Assembly (NCBI GenBank): GCA_019695115.1
Contig: JAIBAP010000007.1
Coordinates: 1 to 48,792 of the forward strand
Source of the DNA: Caldilineales bacterium
GTDB taxonomy: Bacteria > Chloroflexota > Anaerolineae > J102
Direction: 5' to 3'
DNA length: 48,792 nucleotides
Position numbers and translations under genes: made by a program. Below, piece after piece: positions 15,180 through 27,981 of the stretch (positions are counted from its first letter, which is position 1; every line of letters starts with the position of its first letter). Under the pieces are notes generated by a model. It made no database searches, was not told where the DNA came from, and saw only the letters and a list, made by a program, of their open reading frames with translations.

Positions 15180-16055
15180 ATGTCATTTGGCCAACGCTAC
15201 AGCCACATCGTCAAAGAGAAGACCGGCCCCGACGACCCGGAGCTGGCCGAGCTGCTGCAGCAGGCGATGGAGCAAGCCAGCCCGAAGCTGCTGGCCGAAA
15301 TGGCGGCGGAACTGTGGGCGCGGCGGCAGCAGTGGCTGCCCCGCCTCGACGGTCTGGAGGGCGCCAGCGCCCTTTTCCCGTCGCTGGCCCGCCTGACCAC
15401 CGCCAGCCGCCGCAACGCCGAGGCAGTGACGGCGCACCTCGGCCAGCACGGCCTGCCCGCCGTCGCCCCGCTGCTGCGCGGCGACGCCCCCGTCACGGCC
15501 CGCCTGGCCGCCTTCAGCGCCCAACTGCCCGGCCTGGAACCCCGCCTGCGCCTGGAACTGGCCACCGGCCTGCTGCACCTGGCCGACCCCGCCCAATACT
15601 GGCTGTGGACGCGCTGGCTGTGGGACGCCGGCAAGCAGAGCGGCATCCTGCCGCTGCTGGCCGGGGGCGTGCACCACTTCCAGGGGCTGGATCAGGGCGA
15701 CAGCTATCGGGCGGTGGGCGCGGTCACGGCCATGAGCATGCGTTTCGCCGAAGGCAGCGGCCTGCTGTCAGCGGATTTGCTGGAGCATCCCCACCGCTCC
15801 CCCTTTGCCGCCGATGTCTTTCTGGCGGCCGCCTACAGCATCTACATGTACGGCATCACCAGTTGGCGCCTGAGCCGCGAGTACAACCGCTTGCTGCCCA
15901 CCCTGCCCGATATGATGCGCAAGTTGCTCGGCCTTGCCAAACCGCCAGCGGCGCGGCCGGCCCAAGCGGCTCGAGCTCATAACGGAGATCGTGCAGATAG
16001 TGCAGATAGTGCAGATAGTGCAGATAATGGAGAAATGCCATGGACGCAGGACTAG
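15180..16055 (+). CDS. shdrH: sHdrH, conserved helical protein of the sHdr locus
   Basis: The 291-residue protein has no cofactor motif. It is mostly helical (LLQQAMEQASPKLLAEMAAE, then TARLAAFSAQLPGLEPRLRL) with no clear transmembrane segment. Its position between shdrA and the next cluster subunit is that of the formerly hypothetical gene shdrH. The last about 30 residues are a low-complexity tail, ADSADSADSADNG, encoded by four copies of a 9-bp repeat and unlikely to be part of the fold. It overlaps the following gene by 16 bases. The identification rests mainly on synteny; the molecular role of the family is not known to me. Confidence 0.75.
   Translation: MSFGQRYSHIVKEKTGPDDPELAELLQQAMEQASPKLLAEMAAELWARRQQWLPRLDGLEGASALFPSLARLTTASRRNAEAVTAHLGQHGLPAVAPLLRGDAPVTARLAAFSAQLPGLEPRLRLELATGLLHLADPAQYWLWTRWLWDAGKQSGILPLLAGGVHHFQGLDQGDSYRAVGAVTAMSMRFAEGSGLLSADLLEHPHRSPFAADVFLAAAYSIYMYGITSWRLSREYNRLLPTLPDMMRKLLGLAKPPAARPAQAARAHNGDRADSADSADSADNGEMPWTQD
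15991..16026 (+). repeat. 9-bp tandem repeat, four units, in the 3' end of shdrH
   Basis: GTGCAGATA is repeated four times without error and encodes the Asp/Ser/Ala tail of sHdrH. A change in copy number would lengthen or shorten the tail without a frameshift and alter the distance to the shdrB3 ribosome site. Confidence 0.95.
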
Positions 16056-17314
16056 ACAAAGTTGTCCGCATTTTGGAAAAAGAAACCGCCATCATTGATG
16101 GCGTGGACATCTCCGGTTCCTGGAACCGCATGTTCGAGCAGCGCGTGATCTGGGACTATACGCCGGAACTGATCGAGAAGATCACCGGCCAGCCGGGGGG
16201 CGAGTCCTTCGGCTGGTGCTACCAGTGCGCCTCCTGCACGCCCGTTTGCCCGGTGGACATGGTGGGCAGCTACGGCCCGCGACGCCTGTTTCGGGACGTG
16301 CAGACCGGAACCGACCTCTTCAGCGCCGATGACCTGTGGCTGTGCACCACCTGCGCCAACTGCCTGCGCGTCTGCAAAAAAGAGGTGGACATGGTGCAGA
16401 TCATGCCGGCGGTGCGCCAGCAGGCGGTCTTGAACGGGTTCGTGCCGGAGGAGCTGCAAAAGGCGTTCGAGGACACCGCCAGGTTCGGCAACCCCCTGGG
16501 CCAGCCGCAGCGCAAGCGCGCCGCCTGGACCAAACAGGCCGAGGTGGAGGTGCCGATCCTGAAGGACCTGGGCCGCGGGGTCGAGGTGCTCTGGTATGTC
16601 GGCTCCTACCCTTCCTATCACCCGCGCGGGATTGACGCCTCCGCCGCCGCCGCCCGCATCTTCCACGCCCTGGGCGTGGATTACGGCATCCTCGGCAACG
16701 AGGAGAAGGACGACGGCGATTCGCAGCGCCTGGCCGGCGAAGCGGGCCTCTTCGAGATGCTGGCCGAGCACAACATCGAGATGTTCCAGAAGTATGACTG
16801 GCAAACCCTGGTGGTGAGCGGGCCGCACGAGTACAACGCCTTCAAGACCCAGTATCCCAAGATGGGCTTCGAGCGCCCGGTGCAGCATTACACGCAGTTT
16901 CTGGCCAGCCAGCTCGAGCGGCTGCGCCCGCTGCTGCAACGCCCGCTGCCCCTGCGCGTCACCTTCCACGACCCCTGCTACCTGGGCCGGCATCATGGCG
17001 AATACGACGCGCCGCGGGCCTTGCTGCGGGCCATCCCCGGCCTGGAGCTGGTGGAGATGGGCCGCTGCCGCGAGAACGGCTACTGTTGCGGCGGCGGCGG
17101 CGGCGGCATGTGGCTCGATTCCTTCAGCGCCAACCACACCACCATGCGCCTCTCGGAAAAGCGGGTGATGGAGGCCGCGGCCAGCGGCGCCGACGTCCTG
17201 GCCGTCTGCTGTCCCTTCGAGGTCTCCCGCTTCGAGGACGCGGCCAAGAACACCGGCAACGGCCACCTGCGCGTGCTCGACATCCTGGAACTGCTGGATA
17301 TGTCAATGCGCTAG
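16040..17314 (+). CDS. shdrB3: sHdrB3, HdrC-HdrB-like fused iron-sulfur subunit
   Basis: The 424-residue protein joins two 4Fe-4S ferredoxin motifs (CYQCASCTPVCP, Cys60-70; CTTCANCLRVCK, Cys102-112) to a CCG-type region. The C-terminal CCG repeat is complete in outline: HDPCYLGR, then GYCCGGGGGGMW about 35 residues later, then VCCPFE. The first repeat has lost its cysteines (LWYVGSYPSYHPR). This HdrD-like layout directly before etfBA and emo is the B3 subunit that replaces separate C2 and B2 subunits in type II sHdr loci. It probably links the sHdr core to the electron-transfer flavoprotein. Confidence 0.88.
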   Translation: MDAGLDKVVRILEKETAIIDGVDISGSWNRMFEQRVIWDYTPELIEKITGQPGGESFGWCYQCASCTPVCPVDMVGSYGPRRLFRDVQTGTDLFSADDLWLCTTCANCLRVCKKEVDMVQIMPAVRQQAVLNGFVPEELQKAFEDTARFGNPLGQPQRKRAAWTKQAEVEVPILKDLGRGVEVLWYVGSYPSYHPRGIDASAAAARIFHALGVDYGILGNEEKDDGDSQRLAGEAGLFEMLAEHNIEMFQKYDWQTLVVSGPHEYNAFKTQYPKMGFERPVQHYTQFLASQLERLRPLLQRPLPLRVTFHDPCYLGRHHGEYDAPRALLRAIPGLELVEMGRCRENGYCCGGGGGGMWLDSFSANHTTMRLSEKRVMEAAASGADVLAVCCPFEVSRFEDAAKNTGNGHLRVLDILELLDMSMR

Positions 17315-17366
17315 AAAAAAGCTCAACTTCGCCCAGAAGTCGAACTTTTGCTCAGGAGAAAGACCC

Positions 17367-18134
17367 ATGAACATTGTTGTGACGCTCAAACACATCCCCA
17401 GCCTGGCCGATGAGCTGCCGCTCAACGCCAAAGGCGCCAACCTCGACTTCGACGAGGTGGATTTCGTGCTCAACGAATTCGACGAGCAGGCGCTGGAACA
17501 GGCCGTGCTGGTCAAGGAGAGCAGCGGCGGCGCGGTGACGGCGCTCGGCGTTGACCTGATCGAAGAACTGGACGACGTGCTGTATACCGCCCTGGCCAAA
17601 GGCGCCGACAAAGCCTGCAAGATCGTGGGCGATGTGCAGCCGGGGCTGGATTCGCACACCCACGCCGCCTGGCTGGCCGCGGCCATCCGCGACCTGGCGC
17701 CCGACCTGGTGCTGACCGGCGTGCAGGCGGCCGACGACCTCGACGGCCAGATCGGCCCCATGCTGGCCGCCCATCTGGACATGCCCTACATCGGCGTCGT
17801 GACCGGGCTGGAAGTGAGCGGGGGCGTGGTCACGGTGCACAAAGAGTTCGCCGGGGGCATCGTTGCCGCCATCGAGGTGGATTTGCCCTGCGTGGCCGGC
17901 ATCCAGGCTGCCGAAAAGCCGCCGCGCTACGCGCCGATCAGCAAGATCCGCCAGATCGCCAAGACCGCCAGGATCGAAGAGATCGAGGCTGCCGAGGAGG
18001 CCCCCGGCGCCGGCGTCACCCTGCGCCGCCTGTCCAAACCCCAGGTTACGGGGCGGGCGCAGATGCTGGAGGGGAACGCCAAACAGGCGGCCGCCCGCAT
18101 CATCGCCATCATCACCGAGCGAGGTTTACTATGA
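17367..18134 (+). CDS. etfB: Electron transfer flavoprotein beta subunit
   Basis: The 255-residue protein matches EtfB: N-terminal MNIVVTLKHIPS, FVLNEFDEQALEQAV, and the nucleotide-binding segment VLTGVQAADDLDGQIGPMLA (about residues 113-132). The C-terminal arm that embraces EtfA is present. Its gene overlaps etfA by four bases (ATGA), so the two are co-translated. In this locus the Etf pair would accept electrons from the sHdr complex and pass them to the membrane oxidoreductase at 19143-21227, not act with acyl-CoA dehydrogenases, none of which are in the window. Confidence 0.93.
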   Translation: MNIVVTLKHIPSLADELPLNAKGANLDFDEVDFVLNEFDEQALEQAVLVKESSGGAVTALGVDLIEELDDVLYTALAKGADKACKIVGDVQPGLDSHTHAAWLAAAIRDLAPDLVLTGVQAADDLDGQIGPMLAAHLDMPYIGVVTGLEVSGGVVTVHKEFAGGIVAAIEVDLPCVAGIQAAEKPPRYAPISKIRQIAKTARIEEIEAAEEAPGAGVTLRRLSKPQVTGRAQMLEGNAKQAAARIIAIITERGLL

Positions 18135-19084
18135 GCCAGGACATTCTCGTCGTCGCCGAACATCTGGACGGCAAGATCGCCGACATCTCCTTCGAGATGA
18201 CCGGCAAGGCCAGGGAGCTGGCTGCGGCCCTGGGCGGGCGGGTCAGCGTCCTGCTGTTGGGCAGCGGGATGGAGGCGCAGGCGGCCGGCTTCGCCGCCGA
18301 CGCCACGCTCTATCTCGATGACCCGCGGCTGGCCCACTACAACCCCCAGGCCTACCAGCGGGTGATTGCCGCCGTGGTCGCCGAACGTGCGCCGCGGCTG
18401 GTCATGCTCGGCTACTCCTCGGTCGGCATGGATGTGGCGGCCTGGCTGTCGGTCAAGAGTGAGCGGCCCTGCATCGCCTACGTCAATCAGCTGGCGGTCG
18501 AAAATGGCGCCATCGTCGCCCGCAGCCAATTGTACGGCGGCAAGCTGACCGCCGAGAGCGCGCCGCAGGGCAAAAACCTCATCGTCACCATCATGGCCGG
18601 GGCCTTTGCCGCCGAGGCGGGGCGCGGCGCCGCCCCTGTGCAGGCCATCGCCGCGCCGATCGCTCTGGACGGCCTGCGCACGCGCTTCGTCGAGCTGATT
18701 AAGCCGGAGGCGGGCGATGTGGACATCACCGCCGAGGAGAAGCTGGTGGCGGTGGGCCGCGGCGTCGGCGGGGCAGAGGGCGTGGAGCTGGCCGGGGAGT
18801 TGGCCGAGGCGCTGGGCGCGGTGGTGGCCGCGTCACGCCCCGTGACCGACGCCGGTTGGCTGCCGAAGAGCCGGCAGGTGGGCAAGTCGGGCCTGACCGT
18901 GCGGCCCAAGCTCTACCTGATGTTGGGCATCTCCGGCGCGCCGGAGCACCTGGAAGGCATGAAGGACGCCGATCTGATCATCGCCGTCAACAGCGACGCC
19001 AACGCCCCCATCTTCAACGTCGCCCATTACGGCGCCACGCAAGACCTGTTCGAAGTGGCCGAGGCGATGTTGGCGGCTTTGTAG
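18131..19084 (+). CDS. etfA: Electron transfer flavoprotein alpha subunit
   Basis: The 317-residue protein has the EtfA C-terminal FAD domain: AVGRGVGG, VVAASRPVTDAGWLPKSRQV, LYLMLGISGAPEHLEGM and DADLIIAVNSDANAPIF in order, and HYGATQDLFEVAEAM at the end. The common GAIQH segment reads GAPEH here, a small difference near the flavin. The N-terminal domain is typical. It starts at the ATGA overlap with etfB. Whether the pair can bifurcate electrons cannot be decided by eye; type II sHdr context favours simple transfer to menaquinone via EMO. Confidence 0.93.
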   Translation: MSQDILVVAEHLDGKIADISFEMTGKARELAAALGGRVSVLLLGSGMEAQAAGFAADATLYLDDPRLAHYNPQAYQRVIAAVVAERAPRLVMLGYSSVGMDVAAWLSVKSERPCIAYVNQLAVENGAIVARSQLYGGKLTAESAPQGKNLIVTIMAGAFAAEAGRGAAPVQAIAAPIALDGLRTRFVELIKPEAGDVDITAEEKLVAVGRGVGGAEGVELAGELAEALGAVVAASRPVTDAGWLPKSRQVGKSGLTVRPKLYLMLGISGAPEHLEGMKDADLIIAVNSDANAPIFNVAHYGATQDLFEVAEAMLAAL

Positions 19085-19090
19085 AGGCCG

Positions 19091-19121
19091 GAAGTTCAAC
19101 TTCTGAGAGAAGTTGAACTTC
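19091..19121. repeat. Perfect 13-bp inverted repeat between etfA and emo
   Basis: GAAGTTCAACTTC (19091-19103), a 5-nt loop, then its exact reverse complement (19109-19121). Each arm is itself palindromic around its centre. Variants of the GAAGTT/AACTTC core also occur at 17323-17349 and 21685-21698. It could be a transcript-processing hairpin or a dispersed repeat. Confidence 0.9.
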
Positions 19122-19142
19122 TCGTTTCAAGGAGATGCGACT

Positions 19143-21227
<2,085 letters not shown>

Positions 21228-21242
21228 CCACGGAGGCGAGCG

Positions 21243-21680
21243 ATGGCAAAAGCGACGAAGTGCGAGATTCCTGCTGACCTGTACTACTGGATCAAAGAGC
21301 ACGTGTGGGTGCGCCGGGAGGAGGATGGCAGCGTCACCATTGGCATGACCGACGCCGCCCAACACATCGCCGGCGTGGTGATCAACGCCATGCCCAAGAA
21401 GGCGGGCCGCGGCGTGCAGAAGGGGCGCAGCACCGGCACGGTAGAGAGCGGCAAGTGGGTCGGCCCAGTCAAGGCGCCCGTTTCGGGTCAGATCATCGCC
21501 GCCAACGAGACCCTGGCCAGCACGCCCCGAGCGCTGAACGAAGACCCCTACGGCAGCGGCTGGTTCGTGCGCATCCAGCCGGACAACTGGGCAGGCGAGA
21601 GCGCCGACCTGGTCAGCGGCGCCGACGGCGCAGCCGCCTATCGCCAGTTTTTGGAGGATGAAGGCATCGCTTGCGAGTAG
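21243..21680 (+). CDS. lbpA: Lipoate-binding protein LbpA (copy 2)
   Basis: The 145-residue GcvH-like protein has LYYWIKEHVWVRREEDGSVT, the lipoyl motif TVESGKWVGPVKAPVSG with Lys71, and NEDPYGSGWFVRI. It keeps Cys7 near the N-terminus and a Cys at position 144 near the C-terminus, both outside the lipoyl motif. It starts 15 bases after emo and has a good GGAGG site. Of the three copies it has the most canonical length and is the best candidate for the main sHdr substrate carrier. That ranking is inference. Confidence 0.92.
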   Translation: MAKATKCEIPADLYYWIKEHVWVRREEDGSVTIGMTDAAQHIAGVVINAMPKKAGRGVQKGRSTGTVESGKWVGPVKAPVSGQIIAANETLASTPRALNEDPYGSGWFVRIQPDNWAGESADLVSGADGAAAYRQFLEDEGIACE

Positions 21681-21758
21681 ATGAAGTTTCAACTTCTTGA
21701 GTGAGCGAAAAAAATTCGTGCAGATCCGTGCAATTCGTGGCAGAAAACGGGAAAACGT

Positions 21759-22208
21759 GTGATTTACTACGGCTGCGACATCCCCGAAGACCTGCATTAC
21801 CACCCCGAATACGACTGCTGGGTGCGTTTCGACGGCCCGGACACGGCCACATTGGGCATGACCGACGTGGCCCAGACGCTGGCCGGCAAGCTGCTGTTCG
21901 TGCGCTTCAAGCAGCCGGGCCGCGTGATCCAGGCCGGGCGCATCGCCGCCACCATCGAGAGCGGCAAGTGGATCGGCCCCTTCAAGATGCCGTTCGACGC
22001 CGAACTGCTGGCGGTGAACGAGACCGCCTTTCAAGCGGACAGCGCCATCGCCAACCGCGACCCCTACGGCGCCGGCTGGCTGGTCAAGGTGCGTCTGCTG
22101 CACCCCGAGGCGGCCCGCGCCCTGCTGCTCAGCGGCGCGGCGGCGACAGCCTTCCTGCGCGAGAAGATTGAACGCAACCGCATCCGCTGCTTTCGCTGCG
22201 CCGATTGA
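21759..22208 (+). CDS. lbpA: Lipoate-binding protein LbpA (copy 3)
   Basis: The 149-residue GcvH-like protein starts at GTG and has Cys6, a lipoyl motif ATIESGKWIGPFKMPF with Lys70, and NRDPYGAGWLVKV. The C-terminus ends RCFRCAD, a CxxC (Cys143, Cys146) resembling the one in copy 1 and absent from copy 2. The spacer from copy 2 contains a fragment of the dispersed repeat found at 10797-10815. The three copies are clearly paralogous but not recent duplicates, so they may be loaded differently or interact with different sHdr subunits. Confidence 0.88.
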   Translation: MIYYGCDIPEDLHYHPEYDCWVRFDGPDTATLGMTDVAQTLAGKLLFVRFKQPGRVIQAGRIAATIESGKWIGPFKMPFDAELLAVNETAFQADSAIANRDPYGAGWLVKVRLLHPEAARALLLSGAAATAFLREKIERNRIRCFRCAD

Positions 22209-22316
22209 TCTCACACCAAGCCACAGAGCCACAAAGCTCTTTCAGGCGGCCTGGCGTGAGCGGATGAATAGACGCCCATCCCGTCAGCAGGACAACGAGG
22301 GATGAAAACGCCGTAG

Positions 22317-22404
22317 TGACGACTTCAGTCGTCAGCGCCCACGGAGCGACTGAAGTCGCTACTACGAACAACGGAGCGACTGAAGTCGCTACTACGAACA
22401 ACGG
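22317..22404. repeat. 30-bp direct repeat with CGACT..AGTCG palindromes upstream of the lipoate ligase
   Basis: A 30-bp unit occurs twice in a row (22341-22370 and 22371-22400). Each unit contains GCGACT-GA-AGTCGC. A related inverted element, GACGACT-TC-AGTCGTC, lies just before, around 22317-22332. The block sits in a 230-bp spacer and is read through by an open frame that I do not consider coding. The spacer also has octamer-like CCACAGAG/CCACAAAG repeats near 22216. Confidence 0.8.
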
Positions 22405-22438
22405 CCATTTTCAGATCGGCCCAAAGGAGATACGATTG

Positions 22439-23518
22439 ATGTCTCGCACCATTCGTTTGCTTGATCTTGGCGAGGTGGCGCCGCTGCGCTCGCAGACCGT
22501 CTACCACACCGCGGCCTATGCCCTGACCGAGGACAGCCCCGATACGATCATCCTGGTCAGCCCGCAGACGCCCTACGTGTGCATCGGCTACCATCAGGAT
22601 TTGGAGAAGGAAGTAGACCTGGCCTATTGCCGGGAGCATGGGCTGCCGGTCTACCGCCGCGAGGTGGGGGGCGGCGCCGTCTATCTCGACCGCGGCCAGA
22701 TCTTCACGCAGTGGGCCTTCCACCGCGATCGCCTGCCCGCCGCGCTGGAGGCGCGCTTCGACCTCTACATCCGCCCGCTGGTGGAGACCTACCGGGCCCT
22801 GGGCATCGAGGCCTACCACCGCCCCATCAACGACATCCACGTCGCCGGCAAGAAGATCGGCGGCACCGGCGCCGCCCAGATGGGCGTCGCCGAGGTGGTG
22901 GTGGGCAGCCTGATGCTGACCTTCGACAAGGCCACCATGGCCAAGGTGCTCAAAGTCCCCTCGGAGAAGATGCGCGACAAGATCTTCGAGAGCCTGGAGC
23001 AGTACATGACCACCATCCAGGAGCAGTTGGGCCAGCTGCCCCCGCGCCAGGAGGTGAAAGACCTGTACGTGCAGAAGTGCCGCCAAATCCTGGGGGTCGA
23101 GATCGTGCCGGGCGCGTGGACGGAAGAGGAAGAAAGCCTGGCCGCCGAACTCGACGCCCGCTTCGCCTCGGAAGAATGGCTGTTCCAGCAGGGCCGCCTG
23201 CGCCAGCCGGGCGTCAAGATCCACAGCGATGTGCAGGTGGTGGAGAAGGCGTTCAAGGCCCCCGGCGGCCTCATCCGTGTGGTCGCCCGCCTGCGCGAGG
23301 GCCGCATTGACGACCTCAGCCTCAGCGGCGACTTCACCCTGCTGCCCTCCTTTGCCCTGGGCGCGCTGGAGCAGGCGGTGCGCGGCCTCAGCGCCCGGCG
23401 CGACTCCCTCACCGCCCGCCTGCAGGAGGCCTACCAGCGTCTGGGCATTCAGTCGCCGGGCGTGACGCCGGCCGATTTCGCCACCGCCATCCTGGCCGCC
23501 GCCGACGCGCAGGGTTGA
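22439..23518 (+). CDS. Two-domain lipoate-protein ligase for LbpA (sLpl-type)
   Basis: The 359-residue protein has the lipoate ligase core: VYRREVGGGAVYLDRGQ (residues 71-87, the lipoyl-AMP loop) and NDIHVAGKKIGGTGAAQ with Lys139 as the expected catalytic lysine. The C-terminal part (about 270-345), with VEKAFKAPGGLIRVVARLRE, is the accessory LplB-like domain fused to the ligase. Ligases of this fused kind in shdr loci load lipoate or octanoate on LbpA specifically. No lipoyl synthase is in the window. ATG 22439 has AAAGGAGA upstream; the longer frame would only translate the repeat block. Confidence 0.88.
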   Translation: MSRTIRLLDLGEVAPLRSQTVYHTAAYALTEDSPDTIILVSPQTPYVCIGYHQDLEKEVDLAYCREHGLPVYRREVGGGAVYLDRGQIFTQWAFHRDRLPAALEARFDLYIRPLVETYRALGIEAYHRPINDIHVAGKKIGGTGAAQMGVAEVVVGSLMLTFDKATMAKVLKVPSEKMRDKIFESLEQYMTTIQEQLGQLPPRQEVKDLYVQKCRQILGVEIVPGAWTEEEESLAAELDARFASEEWLFQQGRLRQPGVKIHSDVQVVEKAFKAPGGLIRVVARLREGRIDDLSLSGDFTLLPSFALGALEQAVRGLSARRDSLTARLQEAYQRLGIQSPGVTPADFATAILAAADAQG

Positions 23519-23527
23519 GGGGTCAGC

Positions 23528-25099
23528 ATGAACTATGGCTTCGTAATTGACAACCGCAAATGCATCGGCTGCCACGCCTGCTCGGTCGCCTGCAAGAGCG
23601 AGAACGGCGTGCCCCTGGGCGTCTATCGCACCTGGGTCAAATACGTCGAGACCGGCCAGTTTCCCGACACCCGCCGCCACTTCCAGGTCACGCGCTGCAA
23701 TCACTGCGCCAACCCGCCCTGCGTGCGCATCTGCCCGGTGGCGGCCATGTACCAGCGGCGCGATGGCATCGTTGAGTTCGACCCCAGCGTCTGCATCGGC
23801 TGCAAAGCCTGCATGCAGGCCTGCCCCTACGAGGCCATCTACATTGACCCCGACAGCCACACCGCGGCAAAATGTCATTACTGCGCCCACCGCGTCGAAA
23901 TCGGGCTGGAGCCTTCGTGCGTGGTCGTCTGCCCGGAGCACGCCATCCTCGCCGGCGACCTCGACGACCCCGACTCGGAGATCAGCCGCACGCTGGCCAG
24001 CAACCGCGTGGCCGTGCGCAAACCCGAACAGGGCACGCGGCCCAAGCTGTTCTACATCGAAGGCACCCACTGGAGCTTGCACCCCACCGCCACCGCGGAC
24101 AGCCCCGCCACCTTCCTCTGGGCCGATGTACTGCCGCGGCATGGCCAGGCGGACGCGGGTCATGCCCCCAGCCAGCCCGCCAACGGGCGCCCGCAGTCGG
24201 CGGGGCAGACGGCGCAGGTGGCCTACAACGCCCAGCACAAGATCCCCTGGCACTGGCCGGTGCCCGCCTATCTGGTGACCAAAGCCGTGGCCACGGGCAG
24301 CTTCATCGCCCTGGCCCTGGCGGCGGGGCTGGGGCTGGCGACCTTCCACGCTCCCACCTTCCTGCTGGGCGGCTTCCTCTCGCTGCTCTTCACGCTGATC
24401 ACCACGCTGTTCCTCGTCCTCGATCTCGAACATCCCCGCCGTTTTCTCCTCATCCTGACGCGGCCGCAGTGGCGCAGCTGGTTGACGCGGGGCGCCTTCA
24501 TCCTGATCGGCTTTACCATCGTCGCCGGGGTGTGGTGGCTGCTGGAGGCGGCAACCAGCCTGCGCTGGCTGCCCCCTGATCTGGCGGCGACGCTGCGCCC
24601 CGCCTTGCTCTGGACGGGCGCGCTGCTGGCGGCGGGCGGCGCCGCCTACACCGCCTTCCTGTTCGGCCAGGCCGAGGGCCGCGACCTGTGGCAGAGCAGC
24701 TTGCTGCCCCTGCATCTGCTGGTGCAGGCGGGGCTGGCCGGCAGCGGTCTGCTGGCGATCATGGGGCTGTTGGCGCCGCCGCCGGCCGATTTCGCCGGAT
24801 TCGTGCGCGTCTTCTTCCTGGCCATGCTGCTGCTCGACCTGGCGCTGACCCTGGTGGGCGAGTTTGGCATGTCGCACGCCAGCGAGGTCGCGGCCCGCGC
24901 CGCCCATGCCATCCGCCGCGGCCGCTACCGCCGGCATTTCTGGCTGGGCGGCATCGGCCTGGGCCGCCTGCTGCCCCTGGCCCTGCTCCTGGTCAATGCG
25001 CCCCTGGCCAGCGCCCTGGCCGCCGTGGCCGCCATCGCTGGCCTCTTCGTCTACGAGTACATTTTCATCATGGCCCCGCAAGAAATCCCCAATTCCTGA
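23528..25099 (+). CDS. soeBC: SoeB-SoeC fusion: four-cluster ferredoxin joined to an NrfD/PsrC-type membrane subunit
   Basis: The 523-residue protein has four 4Fe-4S sites in residues 12-135 (CIGCHACSVAC at 12-22; CNHCANPPCVRIC at 57-69; CIGCKACMQAC at 89-99; Cys116, 119, 131, 135), typical of electron-transfer subunits of DMSO-reductase-family enzymes. A Pro/Gly/Gln-rich linker (about 205-235) leads into a domain of about eight helices (240-515) with WHWPVPAYLVTKAVATG and DLEHPRRF, NrfD/PsrC signatures for quinone binding. In most relatives these are two genes. There is no Tat signal, so the cluster domain is cytoplasmic. With the next gene it forms a complete sulfite-dehydrogenase-like complex. 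Confidence 0.88.
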   Translation: MNYGFVIDNRKCIGCHACSVACKSENGVPLGVYRTWVKYVETGQFPDTRRHFQVTRCNHCANPPCVRICPVAAMYQRRDGIVEFDPSVCIGCKACMQACPYEAIYIDPDSHTAAKCHYCAHRVEIGLEPSCVVVCPEHAILAGDLDDPDSEISRTLASNRVAVRKPEQGTRPKLFYIEGTHWSLHPTATADSPATFLWADVLPRHGQADAGHAPSQPANGRPQSAGQTAQVAYNAQHKIPWHWPVPAYLVTKAVATGSFIALALAAGLGLATFHAPTFLLGGFLSLLFTLITTLFLVLDLEHPRRFLLILTRPQWRSWLTRGAFILIGFTIVAGVWWLLEAATSLRWLPPDLAATLRPALLWTGALLAAGGAAYTAFLFGQAEGRDLWQSSLLPLHLLVQAGLAGSGLLAIMGLLAPPPADFAGFVRVFFLAMLLLDLALTLVGEFGMSHASEVAARAAHAIRRGRYRRHFWLGGIGLGRLLPLALLLVNAPLASALAAVAAIAGLFVYEYIFIMAPQEIPNS

Positions 25100-25120
25100 G
25101 CCAGGTCTGGAACAAGCACC

Positions 25121-27934
<2,814 letters not shown>

Positions 27935-27981
27935 GCGATAGCGCTTCGTGCCAACTGCCACGCGCCCGCGCCAGCCGCACC

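Noticed and set aside
19113-19142. Upstream TTG start for emo
   Set aside because: It falls inside a perfect palindrome and lacks a ribosome site, while TTG 19143 has AAGGAG at proper spacing.
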